The position numbers and the translations under genes are program-made. Below the pieces are notes generated by a model, which made no database searches, was not told the origin of the DNA, and was given only the letters and a program-made list of their open reading frames with translations. Below, one piece after another: positions 1 to 5,547 of a DNA stretch of 5,547 nt. Positions within the stretch are counted from its first letter, which is position 1; every line of letters begins with the position of its first letter. The stretch lies in assembly GCA_946412445.1 (NCBI GenBank), contig CAMKHH010000099.1:1-5547 (forward strand), read 5' to 3'. The DNA comes from an uncultured Eubacterium sp. GTDB taxonomy: Bacteria > Bacillota > Clostridia > Lachnospirales > Lachnospiraceae.

Positions 1-363
1 TACGTATATCAGCAATACAAAATAGAAAACATATTTAATATTAGTAACCGCACCAGTCATGACATTATTAACCAGATAGATATCCCACGTCAAAAACAGT
101 CCGGCAGCCAGAAGAATCAGCCAGATGATCGTTGACTGTTTGAAGTTTTCTTTAAAAGATTTAAAATAGCTTTTAAAAGTATAAGAATCTTCGTTGCGTA
201 CCATCTTAATCGTCACATAATACATAGCTGTGATATTCGCCCCAATCGTCACAATGGGAATGGACGTCACAATAAAAATAAGGTTCAGTATCATCAGATC
301 AAACAGTCTGCTCATGATCTGGGAAAATTTGCTGTCAATACTGAAAATCCCACCTAAGCCCAT
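1..363 (-). CDS. DUF624 / YesL-type membrane protein, C-terminus cut off by window edge
   Basis: This is the first 121 codons of a membrane protein reading leftwards off the window; the stop codon is not present. Translation starts MGLGGIFSIDSKFSQIMSRL, followed by a hydrophobic stretch at about residues 22-47 (with SIPIVTIGANITAMYYV), a short basic loop (KMVRNEDSYTFKSYFKSFKENFKQ, residues 53-76), a second membrane segment at about 78-97 and the start of a third at about 110. The glycine-rich start, the PIVTIGA..TA.YYV block and the F.SYFKSFK.NFKQ loop are characteristic of DUF624 proteins such as Bacillus YesL. No biochemical role is known for the family; members often sit beside carbohydrate ABC transporter genes, which fits the ATPase gene diverging from it here. 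The ATG at 361-363 is preceded by a good ribosome binding site (AAGAGG on the minus strand, about 375-380, or 373-380 with flanks). The family is clear; the function is not. Confidence 0.85.
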   Translation of the reverse strand, partial: MGLGGIFSIDSKFSQIMSRLFDLMILNLIFIVTSIPIVTIGANITAMYYVTIKMVRNEDSYTFKSYFKSFKENFKQSTIIWLILLAAGLFLTWDIYLVNNVMTGAVTNIKYVFYFVLLIYV

Positions 364-443
364 AGTTTTTTGCCTCTTTTCTCTTAATAAATTTGTAAGA
401 TTATCCACTCCCAAATCGAAGACGGATAAAAACCATATAGAAA

Positions 444-472
444 AGTATAACGAAAAACAGGGAAAAATGCAA
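444..472 (-). promoter_or_regulatory. Sigma-A promoter for the YesL-type gene
   Basis: Read on the minus strand, a -35 box TTGCAT (467-472) is separated by exactly 17 bp from a -10 box TATACT (444-449). Transcription would begin near 437, giving a leader of about 74 nt before the ATG at 363. The spacer contains one copy of the 12-bp motif CCTGTTTTTCGT. This is the best promoter in the left intergenic region. Confidence 0.65.
450..461 (-). repeat. 12-bp motif, copy 1 (CCTGTTTTTCGT on minus strand)
   Basis: An identical 12-bp sequence occurs at 450-461 and 511-522, 61 bp apart and in the same orientation. This copy lies in the spacer of the proximal minus-strand promoter, abutting its -10 box. 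A regulator-binding site or a small promoter duplication would both explain it; the sequence alone does not decide. Confidence 0.5.
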
Positions 473-505
473 ATGAATAAAATATAAAAAAAGGATTCGT
501 CAATC

Positions 506-535
506 TGCATACGAAAAACAGGATTGTTTGTTCAA
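506..535 (-). promoter_or_regulatory. Possible second, upstream promoter for the YesL-type gene
   Basis: On the minus strand, TTGAAC (530-535) and TATGCA (506-511) are spaced by 18 bp, and the spacer carries the second copy of CCTGTTTTTCGT (511-522, overlapping the -10 box by one base). The boxes fit the consensus less well than those of the proximal promoter. The same motif next to the -10 box in both places is the main reason to list it. Confidence 0.3.
511..522 (-). repeat. 12-bp motif, copy 2 (CCTGTTTTTCGT on minus strand)
   Basis: This is the second identical copy. Its ACGAA end (511-515) also pairs with TTCGT at 496-500 to form a 5-bp inverted repeat with a 10-bp gap, an arrangement compatible with a dimeric repressor or activator site. 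Copy 1 lacks that inverted partner. Confidence 0.45.
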
Positions 536-616
536 TGTGTCAGAAGTAAATATGGGCAAAGTACATGATAATCAGATTTTACAAAGGTGTCTGACAAAAT
601 TTGTTTAATAATAGCA

Positions 617-645
617 TGGTACATGAAAGAGCATTTATGTATACT
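617..645 (+). promoter_or_regulatory. Candidate promoter of the ABC ATPase gene (good -10, weak -35)
   Basis: A -10 box TATACT at 640-645 lies about 58 bp before the ATG. At the 17-bp spacing the -35 position reads TGGTAC (617-622), which matches the consensus poorly. Transcription would begin near 652. The leader contains a small GGGT/ACCC hairpin (665-677) and the ribosome binding site. The weak -35 suggests either low basal activity or help from an activator. Confidence 0.4.
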
Positions 646-686
646 GGTAGCAGAAGAAAAGATTGGGTGAAAGACCCTTAGAAGTT

Positions 687-693
687 TAGGAGG
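687..693 (+). promoter_or_regulatory. Ribosome binding site of the ABC ATPase
   Basis: TAGGAGG ends 9 nt before the ATG at 703. It decides the start against another ATG at 696-698, which is out of frame and too close. Confidence 0.8.
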
Positions 694-702
694 AAATGGA
701 AA

Positions 703-1815
703 ATGGCAAGCTTATCATTACAGCACATTTGTAAGAAATACCCCAATGGATTTGAAGCGGTTAAAGACTTTAATCTTGACATCGAAGACAAAGAATTTGT
801 TATCTTTGTAGGACCTTCAGGATGTGGTAAATCTACGACCCTTCGTATGATTGCAGGGCTTGAGGAGATTTCTGACGGAACCTTAAAAATCGGCGATAAA
901 GTTATGAACGATGTAGAGCCAAAAGACAGGGATATTGCAATGGTTTTCCAGAACTATGCTCTGTACCCCCACATGACTGTATATGACAACATGGCTTTCG
1001 GCTTGAAACTGAGAAAAGTTCCAAAAGATCAGATTGATAAACAGGTTCGTGAGGCAGCTAAGATTCTTGATCTGGAGAAATTGTTAGACCGTAAGCCTAA
1101 AGCGCTTTCCGGTGGTCAGAGACAGCGTGTTGCTATGGGACGTGCCATTGTCCGTGATCCGAAAGTATTCCTTATGGACGAGCCGCTGTCAAACCTGGAT
1201 GCAAAGCTTCGTGTTCAGATGCGTACTGAGATTTCCAAGCTGCATGAAAGATTGGGAGCTACCATTATATATGTAACACATGATCAGACTGAGGCTATGA
1301 CTCTTGGTACAAGGATTGTCGTTATGAAAGACGGTGTTGTACAGCAGGTTGACACGCCGCAGAACCTTTACAACGGACCTGGCAACTTGTTTGTTGCGGG
1401 ATTCATCGGTTCTCCTCAGATGAACCTCATGGACGCAAAAGTGAAAGTTAACGGAAGTGATGTAACTCTGACTGTTGGCAAGTATACACTGAAACTTCCT
1501 GCTTCGAAGGCAAAAGCGGTAATCGATGGCGGATATGACGGAAAGACAGTCGTTATGGGAATCCGTCCTGAAAATGTCAGCGATTCTCAGATGATGATTG
1601 AGACCTCTAAAGATAGTGTGATTGAAGCTAAAATCAACGTATACGAGTTATTGGGTGCAGAAGTTTATCTGTATTTTGATGTCGAAGAGTTCCCGATGAC
1701 AGCCCGTGTTGATCCCCGTACGACAGCCAGAACAGGTGATATGGTTAAATTCGCTTTGGACATGGAAAAAGTACATCTGTTTGATAAAGAGACGGAACTT
1801 ACAATTACAAACTAG
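703..1815 (+). CDS. ugpC: ATP-binding protein of carbohydrate ABC importers (MsmX/UgpC/MalK family)
   Basis: This 370-residue cytoplasmic ATPase would power ABC importers for oligosaccharides or related solutes by dimerising on a pair of membrane permeases. All nucleotide-site motifs are intact: Walker A GPSGCGKST (residues 37-45), Q-loop glutamine 83 in VFQNYALYPHMTV, signature LSGGQ (135-139), Walker B VFLMDE with catalytic Glu160, D-loop SNLD (163-166) and switch His193. The C-terminal part (about 235-370) is the regulatory OB/TOBE domain, with FIGSPQMN (234-241) and GIRPEN (286-291), as usual for MalK/UgpC/MsmX. Length is normal for the family. No permease or solute-binding protein is adjacent, and a strong terminator follows, so it is probably a shared ATPase serving several importers encoded elsewhere, as shown for Bacillus MsmX. 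The family call is firm; the symbol follows the usual automated naming, and msmX would be equally apt. Substrates cannot be read from the sequence. Confidence 0.93.
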   Translation: MASLSLQHICKKYPNGFEAVKDFNLDIEDKEFVIFVGPSGCGKSTTLRMIAGLEEISDGTLKIGDKVMNDVEPKDRDIAMVFQNYALYPHMTVYDNMAFGLKLRKVPKDQIDKQVREAAKILDLEKLLDRKPKALSGGQRQRVAMGRAIVRDPKVFLMDEPLSNLDAKLRVQMRTEISKLHERLGATIIYVTHDQTEAMTLGTRIVVMKDGVVQQVDTPQNLYNGPGNLFVAGFIGSPQMNLMDAKVKVNGSDVTLTVGKYTLKLPASKAKAVIDGGYDGKTVVMGIRPENVSDSQMMIETSKDSVIEAKINVYELLGAEVYLYFDVEEFPMTARVDPRTTARTGDMVKFALDMEKVHLFDKETELTITN

Positions 1816-1863
1816 AGTATGTTTGAAAGACAACCGGACTTTTAATAGAAACGGATAAGTATA

Positions 1864-1903
1864 GAAAAGAGACAGCTGCAGAATTTTGTGGCTGTCTCTT
1901 TTC
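1864..1903 (+). terminator. Intrinsic terminator after the ABC ATPase
   Basis: GAAAAGAGACAGC (1864-1876) pairs perfectly over 13 bp with GCTGTCTCTTTTC (1891-1903) around a 14-nt loop. The 3' arm supplies the T-rich run. It separates the ATPase transcript from the downstream regulator-hydratase unit. The A/T-rich base of the stem would allow termination in both directions. Confidence 0.85.
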
Positions 1904-1944
1904 CTTAGATTACAGTTCATCTATCAGCCCGATAACAAAAATGA

Positions 1945-1973
1945 TTGCTAATTTATAAAAAATACGGTATATT
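1945..1973 (+). promoter_or_regulatory. Sigma-A promoter of the regulator-hydratase operon
   Basis: TTGCTA (1945-1950), a 17-bp spacer and TATATT (1968-1973) form a good promoter immediately downstream of the ATPase terminator. Transcription would begin near 1980, leaving a leader of about 48 nt. No clear operator is visible, although regulators of this family often bind near their own promoter. Confidence 0.65.
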
Positions 1974-2012
1974 TATGTTAGTTCTTTTGAAAACTAAAAG
2001 TAGATTCAGAGA

Positions 2013-2022
2013 AAGGAAGTGA
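2013..2022 (+). promoter_or_regulatory. Ribosome binding site that fixes a TTG start for the regulator
   Basis: AAGGAAGTGA matches the ideal Shine-Dalgarno sequence AAGGAGGTGA at 9 of 10 bases and ends 5 nt before the TTG at 2028. The in-frame GTG at 2019 lies inside this element and so cannot be served by it. Confidence 0.7.
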
Positions 2023-2027
2023 CTGTT

Positions 2028-3113
2028 TTGATAACAAGTCAGGTTTTACAAAAAACTATAGATGAATTGAGAAATATTACGAGGATTGATCTGTGTGTGA
2101 TGAATACGGATGGGAGTACCATCGTCACCACATTTCCGGAGAATGAAGTGAATCCGGACAGTATCAGTTCTTTTGTAAATTCGGCAGCAGACAGCCAGGT
2201 AGTTCAGGATTATCATTTTTTTAAGGTGAATGATAACCAGAATGTGGAGTATGTGCTGGTAGCAAAGGGAAGCAGTGATGATGCATATATGATTGGAAAA
2301 GTGGCTGTATGTCAGATCCAGAATCTTATCATTGCATATAAAGAGCGGCTGGATAAGAATAATTTTGTTCAGAACCTGCTGCTGGACAATCTGCTTTTGG
2401 TTGACGTATATAATCGTGCCAAAAAGCTGCGAATCGATACGGAAGCCCGCAGAGTAGTATATATGATTGAGACAAAGACGGAGAAGGATCTCGGAGCCAT
2501 GGAAACAGTAAAAACCCTGTTTGCTTCCAGGCCAAAAGACTTTATTACTGCAGTTGAGGAACACAGCATCATAATCGTCAAAGAGATTAAAGATACGGAT
2601 GATGAGGCTGAGATGGAACAGACAGCGCACATGCTGGTGGACATGCTGAATGCAGAAGCTATGTCACAAGTTCGTGTATCTTATGGAAATCCGGTGACGG
2701 AGATCAAGGATGTATCAAAATCCTATAAAGAGGCGAAGATGGCGCTCGAAGTAGGTAAGATATTTTATGCAGAAAAGAACATTGTCCCATATAGCCGTCT
2801 TGGAATAGGACGTTTGATCTATCAACTCCCGGTTCCGCTTTGTGAAATGTTTATGAGGGAAGTTTTTGGAGAAGATCTCCCGGATACATTTGATGAGGAA
2901 ACGCTTATTACCATTAATAAGTTTTTTGAAAACAGCCTGAATGTATCGGAAACCTCCCGGCAGCTATACGTGCACCGTAACACACTTGTATATCGTCTGG
3001 AGAAACTGCAGAAAAGCACGGGTCTGGATATCAGAGTGTTTGACGATGCACTGACGTTCAAAATAGCGATGATGGTTGTAAGCTATATGAAATATATGAA
3101 AGCGAATGAGTAA
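2028..3113 (+). CDS. CdaR/PucR-family transcriptional regulator (sugar-diacid-regulator type)
   Basis: A 361-residue cytoplasmic DNA-binding regulator. The N-terminal region (about 1-110) starts ITSQVLQKTIDELRNITRID and contains LCVMNTDGSTIVTTF (22-36), resembling the ligand-sensing half of sugar-diacid regulators. A central GGDEF-like fold of the CdaR type spans roughly 140-265 (VRVSYGNPVTEIKDVSKSYKEAKMAL at 215-240). The C-terminus is a PucR-type helix-turn-helix (about 292-350) with the hallmark NVSETSRQLYVHRNTLVYRLEKL (305-327). E. coli CdaR activates glucarate/galactarate genes and PucR purine catabolism; the ligand here is unknown. A hydratase gene follows after 30 bp, so this protein probably controls that gene and perhaps itself. 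The start is taken as TTG at 2028 because of the ribosome binding site; a GTG at 2019 would add three residues (364 aa). There is no predicted membrane segment or signal peptide. Confidence 0.85.
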   Translation: MITSQVLQKTIDELRNITRIDLCVMNTDGSTIVTTFPENEVNPDSISSFVNSAADSQVVQDYHFFKVNDNQNVEYVLVAKGSSDDAYMIGKVAVCQIQNLIIAYKERLDKNNFVQNLLLDNLLLVDVYNRAKKLRIDTEARRVVYMIETKTEKDLGAMETVKTLFASRPKDFITAVEEHSIIIVKEIKDTDDEAEMEQTAHMLVDMLNAEAMSQVRVSYGNPVTEIKDVSKSYKEAKMALEVGKIFYAEKNIVPYSRLGIGRLIYQLPVPLCEMFMREVFGEDLPDTFDEETLITINKFFENSLNVSETSRQLYVHRNTLVYRLEKLQKSTGLDIRVFDDALTFKIAMMVVSYMKYMKANE

Positions 3114-3143
3114 ATAAGAGACAGAAATAACGGAGGATAAAAG

Positions 3144-5429
3144 ATGATTCAATTGATGGGTAGCGGTGCTTATCTGGTGCACGGGGAACATCTGATTGCT
3201 GACGATTATGAAGCCCAGGCAAAGCTCAAATCCCTGACCGGTAAGAGTGCAATAAAAGAGGAGGCTTCCAGGAATACCATTGCATATAGAATTTTAAAAG
3301 ACCATAATACCTCTGATGATATGAAGAATCTGCGTATTAAATTTGATGAACTGGCTTCTCATGATATTACCTTCGTGGGCATTATTCAGACTGCCCGTGC
3401 ATCAGGGTTGGAAAAGTTTCCGATACCATACGTATTGACGAACTGCCACAATTCGCTTTGCGCCGTGGGTGGAACGATTAATGAAGATGATCATATGTTT
3501 GGACTGACCTGCGCAAAGAAGTATGGAGGGGTTTATGTGCCTCCTCACCAGGCTGTTATTCATCAATTTGCCCGTGAGATGATGGCCGGAGGAGGGAAGA
3601 TGATTTTGGGATCAGACTCCCATACCCGGTATGGTGCTCTTGGTACCATGGCTATGGGGGAAGGCGGCCCTGAGCTGGTAAAGCAGCTGCTGAGTAAAAC
3701 TTACGATATAGCTATGCCGGAGGTAGTAGGAGTTTATATGACCGGAAAACCTCAGCCGGGTGTAGGGCCTCAGGATATTGCTCTGGCCATTATTGGTGCG
3801 GTATTTGAAAATGGATATGTAAAAAATAAGGTTATGGAGTTTATGGGTCCGGGAGTTGCAAACTTAAGTGCCGATTATCGGATCGGCGTGGATGTCATGA
3901 CCACGGAAACCACCTGCCTTTCTTCTATCTGGAAGACTGACGATAAAATCAGGGAATACTATGAGATTCACGGAAGAACTGCAGAGTATAAGGAGTTGAA
4001 TCCCGGAGAGATTTCATATTATGATGGGATGATTACCGTGGAACTTGACAAGGTAAAACCCATGATAGCCATGCCATTTCATCCCAGCAATACTTATACC
4101 ATAGAAGAGTTGAATGCGAACCTGACGGATATTTTAGAGGATGTTGAGAAGAAAGCCCAGGTAAGCCTGGATGGTAAAGTTTCATTTCATCTGAAAGACA
4201 AGGTGCAAAGTGGCAGATTGTATGTGGATCAGGGAATTATTGCAGGCTGTGCAGGAGGTGGATTTGAGAACATCTGTGACGCTGCGGATATATTGAGAGG
4301 ACATAGCACAGGATCTGATGCATTTACACTCAGCGTATACCCTGCAAGCACACCGATTTACATGGAATTGGCTAAGAATGGTACTTTGGCAGCTCTTTTA
4401 GAAACAGGAGCTGTTGTAAAGACAGCTTTCTGCGGTCCTTGTTTTGGGGCAGGGGACACACCTGCTAACAATGCATTCAGTATCCGGCATTCAACAAGAA
4501 ATTTCCCGAACCGGGAAGGATCCAAGATTCAGAATGGACAGATATCCTCAGTTGCGCTGATGGATGCCCGTTCCATTGCTGCAACAGCGGCAAATAAAGG
4601 CTATTTGACTCCGGCGACAGAGTTTGCCGGTGAGTACACGCATCCGGTATATCATTTTGACAAAAATATATATGCAAACAGAGTGTTTGACAGTAAGGGG
4701 AAGGCAGATCCATCGGTTGAAATTCAATTTGGTCCGAATATAAAAGACTGGCCTGAGATGTCATCTCTTCCGGAAAATCTGATTCTGAAGGTAGTGTCAG
4801 AAATCCATGATCCGGTTACGACAACCGATGAATTAATACCTTCCGGAGAAACCTCCTCTTTTCGTTCCAATCCACTTGGATTAGCCGAGTTTACGCTATC
4901 CAGAAAAGATCCTGCTTATGTGGGCCGGGCAAAAGAAGTGAAAGTAGCCCAGGAGGCCCTTTGCGATGGAAATGATCCGGTAGAGGAACTGCCGGAGTTA
5001 AAGACGGTGATGGATGTGATTTCCAAATCCTGTCCAGATGTGAAGATGGAAAATATGGGAATAGGCTCTACGATTTTTGCTGTGAAGCCAGGGGATGGTT
5101 CTGCAAGGGAGCAGGCTGCTTCCTGCCAGAAGGTACTTGGGGGATGGGCGAATATTGCCAATGAGTATGCAACAAAAAGATACCGCTCCAACCTGATTAA
5201 CTGGGGTATGCTGCCATTCCTGGTTTCACCCGGTAGTCTGCCCTTTAAGAATGGAGATTATCTTTTCATACCTGAAATTTATAAAGCGGTGAGAGATAAA
5301 GCGGACGTCATCGTCGCATATAAGGTTTCAGATAAACTTACACCTTTTGAAATGAAATTGGGTGATCTGACAGATAATGAGCGAGAAATTATTTTAAAAG
5401 GATGCCTGATTAATTACTACAGGGGCTGA
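3144..5429 (+). CDS. ybhJ: Aconitase-superfamily hydratase, YbhJ type (PRK11413)
   Basis: A 761-residue cytoplasmic iron-sulfur (de)hydratase homologue. The catalytic domains cover about residues 75-520 and the mobile C-terminal swivel domain about 545-740. The three cysteines expected to hold a [4Fe-4S] cluster are present: Cys369 in [11 protein letters not shown], and Cys430 and Cys433 in [10 protein letters not shown]. Also kept are DSH (158-160, in [12 protein letters not shown]), the arginines of TRNFPNR (452, 457) and the swivel-domain loop GDGSARE (651-656). Blocks such as [21 protein letters not shown] and [11 protein letters not shown] mark the YbhJ subgroup rather than true aconitase; from memory the subgroup has no settled physiological substrate. 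The ATG at 3144 has GGAGG 7 nt upstream, and the gene lies 30 bp behind the regulator, so the two are probably co-transcribed. Automated annotation would call it 'hydratase' or 'aconitate hydratase'. I favour reversible hydration of a tricarboxylate or sugar-acid-like substrate, but that is inference. Full length, no frameshift. Confidence 0.88.
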   Translation: MIQLMGSGAYLVHGEHLIADDYEAQAKLKSLTGKSAIKEEASRNTIAYRILKDHNTSDDMKNLRIKFDELASHDITFVGIIQTARASGLEKFPIPYVLTNCHNSLCAVGGTINEDDHMFGLTCAKKYGGVYVPPHQAVIHQFAREMMAGGGKMILGSDSHTRYGALGTMAMGEGGPELVKQLLSKTYDIAMPEVVGVYMTGKPQPGVGPQDIALAIIGAVFENGYVKNKVMEFMGPGVANLSADYRIGVDVMTTETTCLSSIWKTDDKIREYYEIHGRTAEYKELNPGEISYYDGMITVELDKVKPMIAMPFHPSNTYTIEELNANLTDILEDVEKKAQVSLDGKVSFHLKDKVQSGRLYVDQGIIAGCAGGGFENICDAADILRGHSTGSDAFTLSVYPASTPIYMELAKNGTLAALLETGAVVKTAFCGPCFGAGDTPANNAFSIRHSTRNFPNREGSKIQNGQISSVALMDARSIAATAANKGYLTPATEFAGEYTHPVYHFDKNIYANRVFDSKGKADPSVEIQFGPNIKDWPEMSSLPENLILKVVSEIHDPVTTTDELIPSGETSSFRSNPLGLAEFTLSRKDPAYVGRAKEVKVAQEALCDGNDPVEELPELKTVMDVISKSCPDVKMENMGIGSTIFAVKPGDGSAREQAASCQKVLGGWANIANEYATKRYRSNLINWGMLPFLVSPGSLPFKNGDYLFIPEIYKAVRDKADVIVAYKVSDKLTPFEMKLGDLTDNEREIILKGCLINYYRG

Positions 5430-5462
5430 GGAATTAAAACTTCACACAGGTCATTTTAGATG

Positions 5463-5498
5463 GCAGGCAATCCATAGGGTTGCCTGCTGTATTTATAT
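5463..5498 (+). terminator. Hairpin terminator after the hydratase
   Basis: GCAGGCAA (5463-5470) pairs perfectly with TTGCCTGC (5480-5487). The stem can extend inward through a T-G wobble and two C-G pairs to a 3-nt loop (5474-5476). The downstream tract TGTATTTATAT is only moderately T-rich. The position, 34 bp after the stop codon, fits the end of the regulator-hydratase operon. Confidence 0.6.
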
Positions 5499-5512
5499 AC
5501 CAAAGCATGCAA

Positions 5513-5538
5513 GGAAAGCTGCCAGTGGCAGGTTTTCT
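5513..5538 (+). terminator. Second hairpin, possible back-up or bidirectional terminator
   Basis: CTGCC (5519-5523) and GGCAG (5527-5531) form a 5-bp stem with an AGT loop. The flanking GGAAA and TTTTC extend it to a longer stem with one G-G mismatch and a G-T wobble. GTTTTCT follows directly. It could reinforce the first terminator, or serve a convergent gene beyond the right edge that cannot be seen here. Confidence 0.45.
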
Positions 5539-5547
5539 GAATAAAAA

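Larger units (their letters stand above)
364..702. other. Divergent intergenic region between the YesL-type gene and the ABC ATPase
   Basis: These 339 bases hold no convincing gene. They are AT-rich and contain the minus-strand promoter(s), a 12-bp direct repeat and the plus-strand promoter and leader, listed separately. The part from about 540 to 600 has only weak structure: an 11-bp inverted repeat (ACAAAATTTGT, 594-604) and a short palindrome (TGTCTGACA, 588-596) next to each other. I found no tRNA, recognisable riboswitch or CcpA-type cre site by eye. Confidence 0.6.

Noticed and set aside
230..487. A plus-strand open frame of 85 codons starting at GTG
   Set aside because: It runs antisense to the start of the YesL-type gene and its promoter, lacks a ribosome binding site and resembles no known protein.
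561..626. Direct repeat GTACATGA at 561-568 and 619-626
   Set aside because: An 8-bp match within a 340-bp AT-rich region is expected by chance, and the flanks do not match.
661..680. Small hairpin GGGT-GAAAG-ACCC in the ATPase leader, considered as a riboswitch or attenuator
   Set aside because: The stem is only 4 bp with no T-tract and no recognisable aptamer; it is probably incidental.
364..702. Search for a CcpA-type cre site near the sugar-import genes
   Set aside because: No segment fits the cre consensus well enough on either strand by eye.
1648..1920. A minus-strand open frame of 90 codons across the ATPase end and its terminator
   Set aside because: It overlaps the conserved C-terminus of the ATPase and reads through the terminator hairpin; it is a shadow frame.
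2046..2630. A minus-strand open frame of 194 codons within the regulator gene
   Set aside because: It lies wholly antisense to a well-recognised regulator. Its translation is Cys/Ile/Tyr-rich without domain features, and there is no promoter or ribosome binding site.
4477..5191. Minus-strand open frames of 91-95 codons within the hydratase gene
   Set aside because: They are antisense to conserved blocks of the hydratase and have no independent signals.
3144..5429. Ordinary TCA-cycle aconitase (AcnA/CitB) as the identity of the large gene
   Set aside because: The iron-sulfur ligands fit, but the subgroup-specific blocks ([34 protein letters not shown]) point to the YbhJ-type hydratases instead.

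Overview
The window looks like chromosomal DNA from a low-to-mid GC Firmicute. A gut Clostridium of the Lachnospiraceae type is the best guess. The reasons are AT-rich intergenic DNA, strong AGGAGG-type ribosome binding sites, sigma-A promoters with 17-bp spacers, Firmicute-style gene families and simple intrinsic terminators. The assignment rests on style and protein families, not on a marker gene.

Layout, left to right. (1) Positions 1-363, minus strand: the N-terminal 121 codons of a DUF624/YesL-type membrane protein that runs off the left edge. (2) Positions 364-702: a 339-bp divergent intergenic region with a well-formed promoter for the minus-strand gene, a 12-bp motif repeated 61 bp apart that falls in the spacers of two possible minus-strand promoters, and a weaker promoter for the plus-strand gene. 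(3) Positions 703-1815, plus: a complete MsmX/UgpC/MalK-type ATPase of carbohydrate ABC importers, standing alone, followed by a strong 13-bp-stem terminator at 1864-1903. (4) Positions 1945-1973: a good sigma-A promoter that starts a two-gene unit. (5) Positions 2028-3113, plus: a CdaR/PucR-type transcriptional regulator, probably starting at TTG. (6) Positions 3144-5429, plus: an aconitase-superfamily hydratase of the YbhJ (PRK11413) type, 30 bp downstream of the regulator. (7) Positions 5463-5538: two hairpins that probably end the operon.

The left half is carbohydrate-import equipment: a shared energy-coupling ATPase and a YesL-type protein, whose family is often found beside sugar ABC transporters. 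The right half is a self-contained pair of a sugar-diacid-type regulator and a hydratase whose natural substrate is, to my knowledge, not established. That pair is the most interesting part of the window. The hydratase keeps the three iron-sulfur cysteines of aconitase but differs from aconitase at several substrate-site positions, and the neighbouring regulator belongs to a family that senses dicarboxylic sugar acids or related compounds. I see no mobile element, CRISPR array, tRNA or rRNA here.
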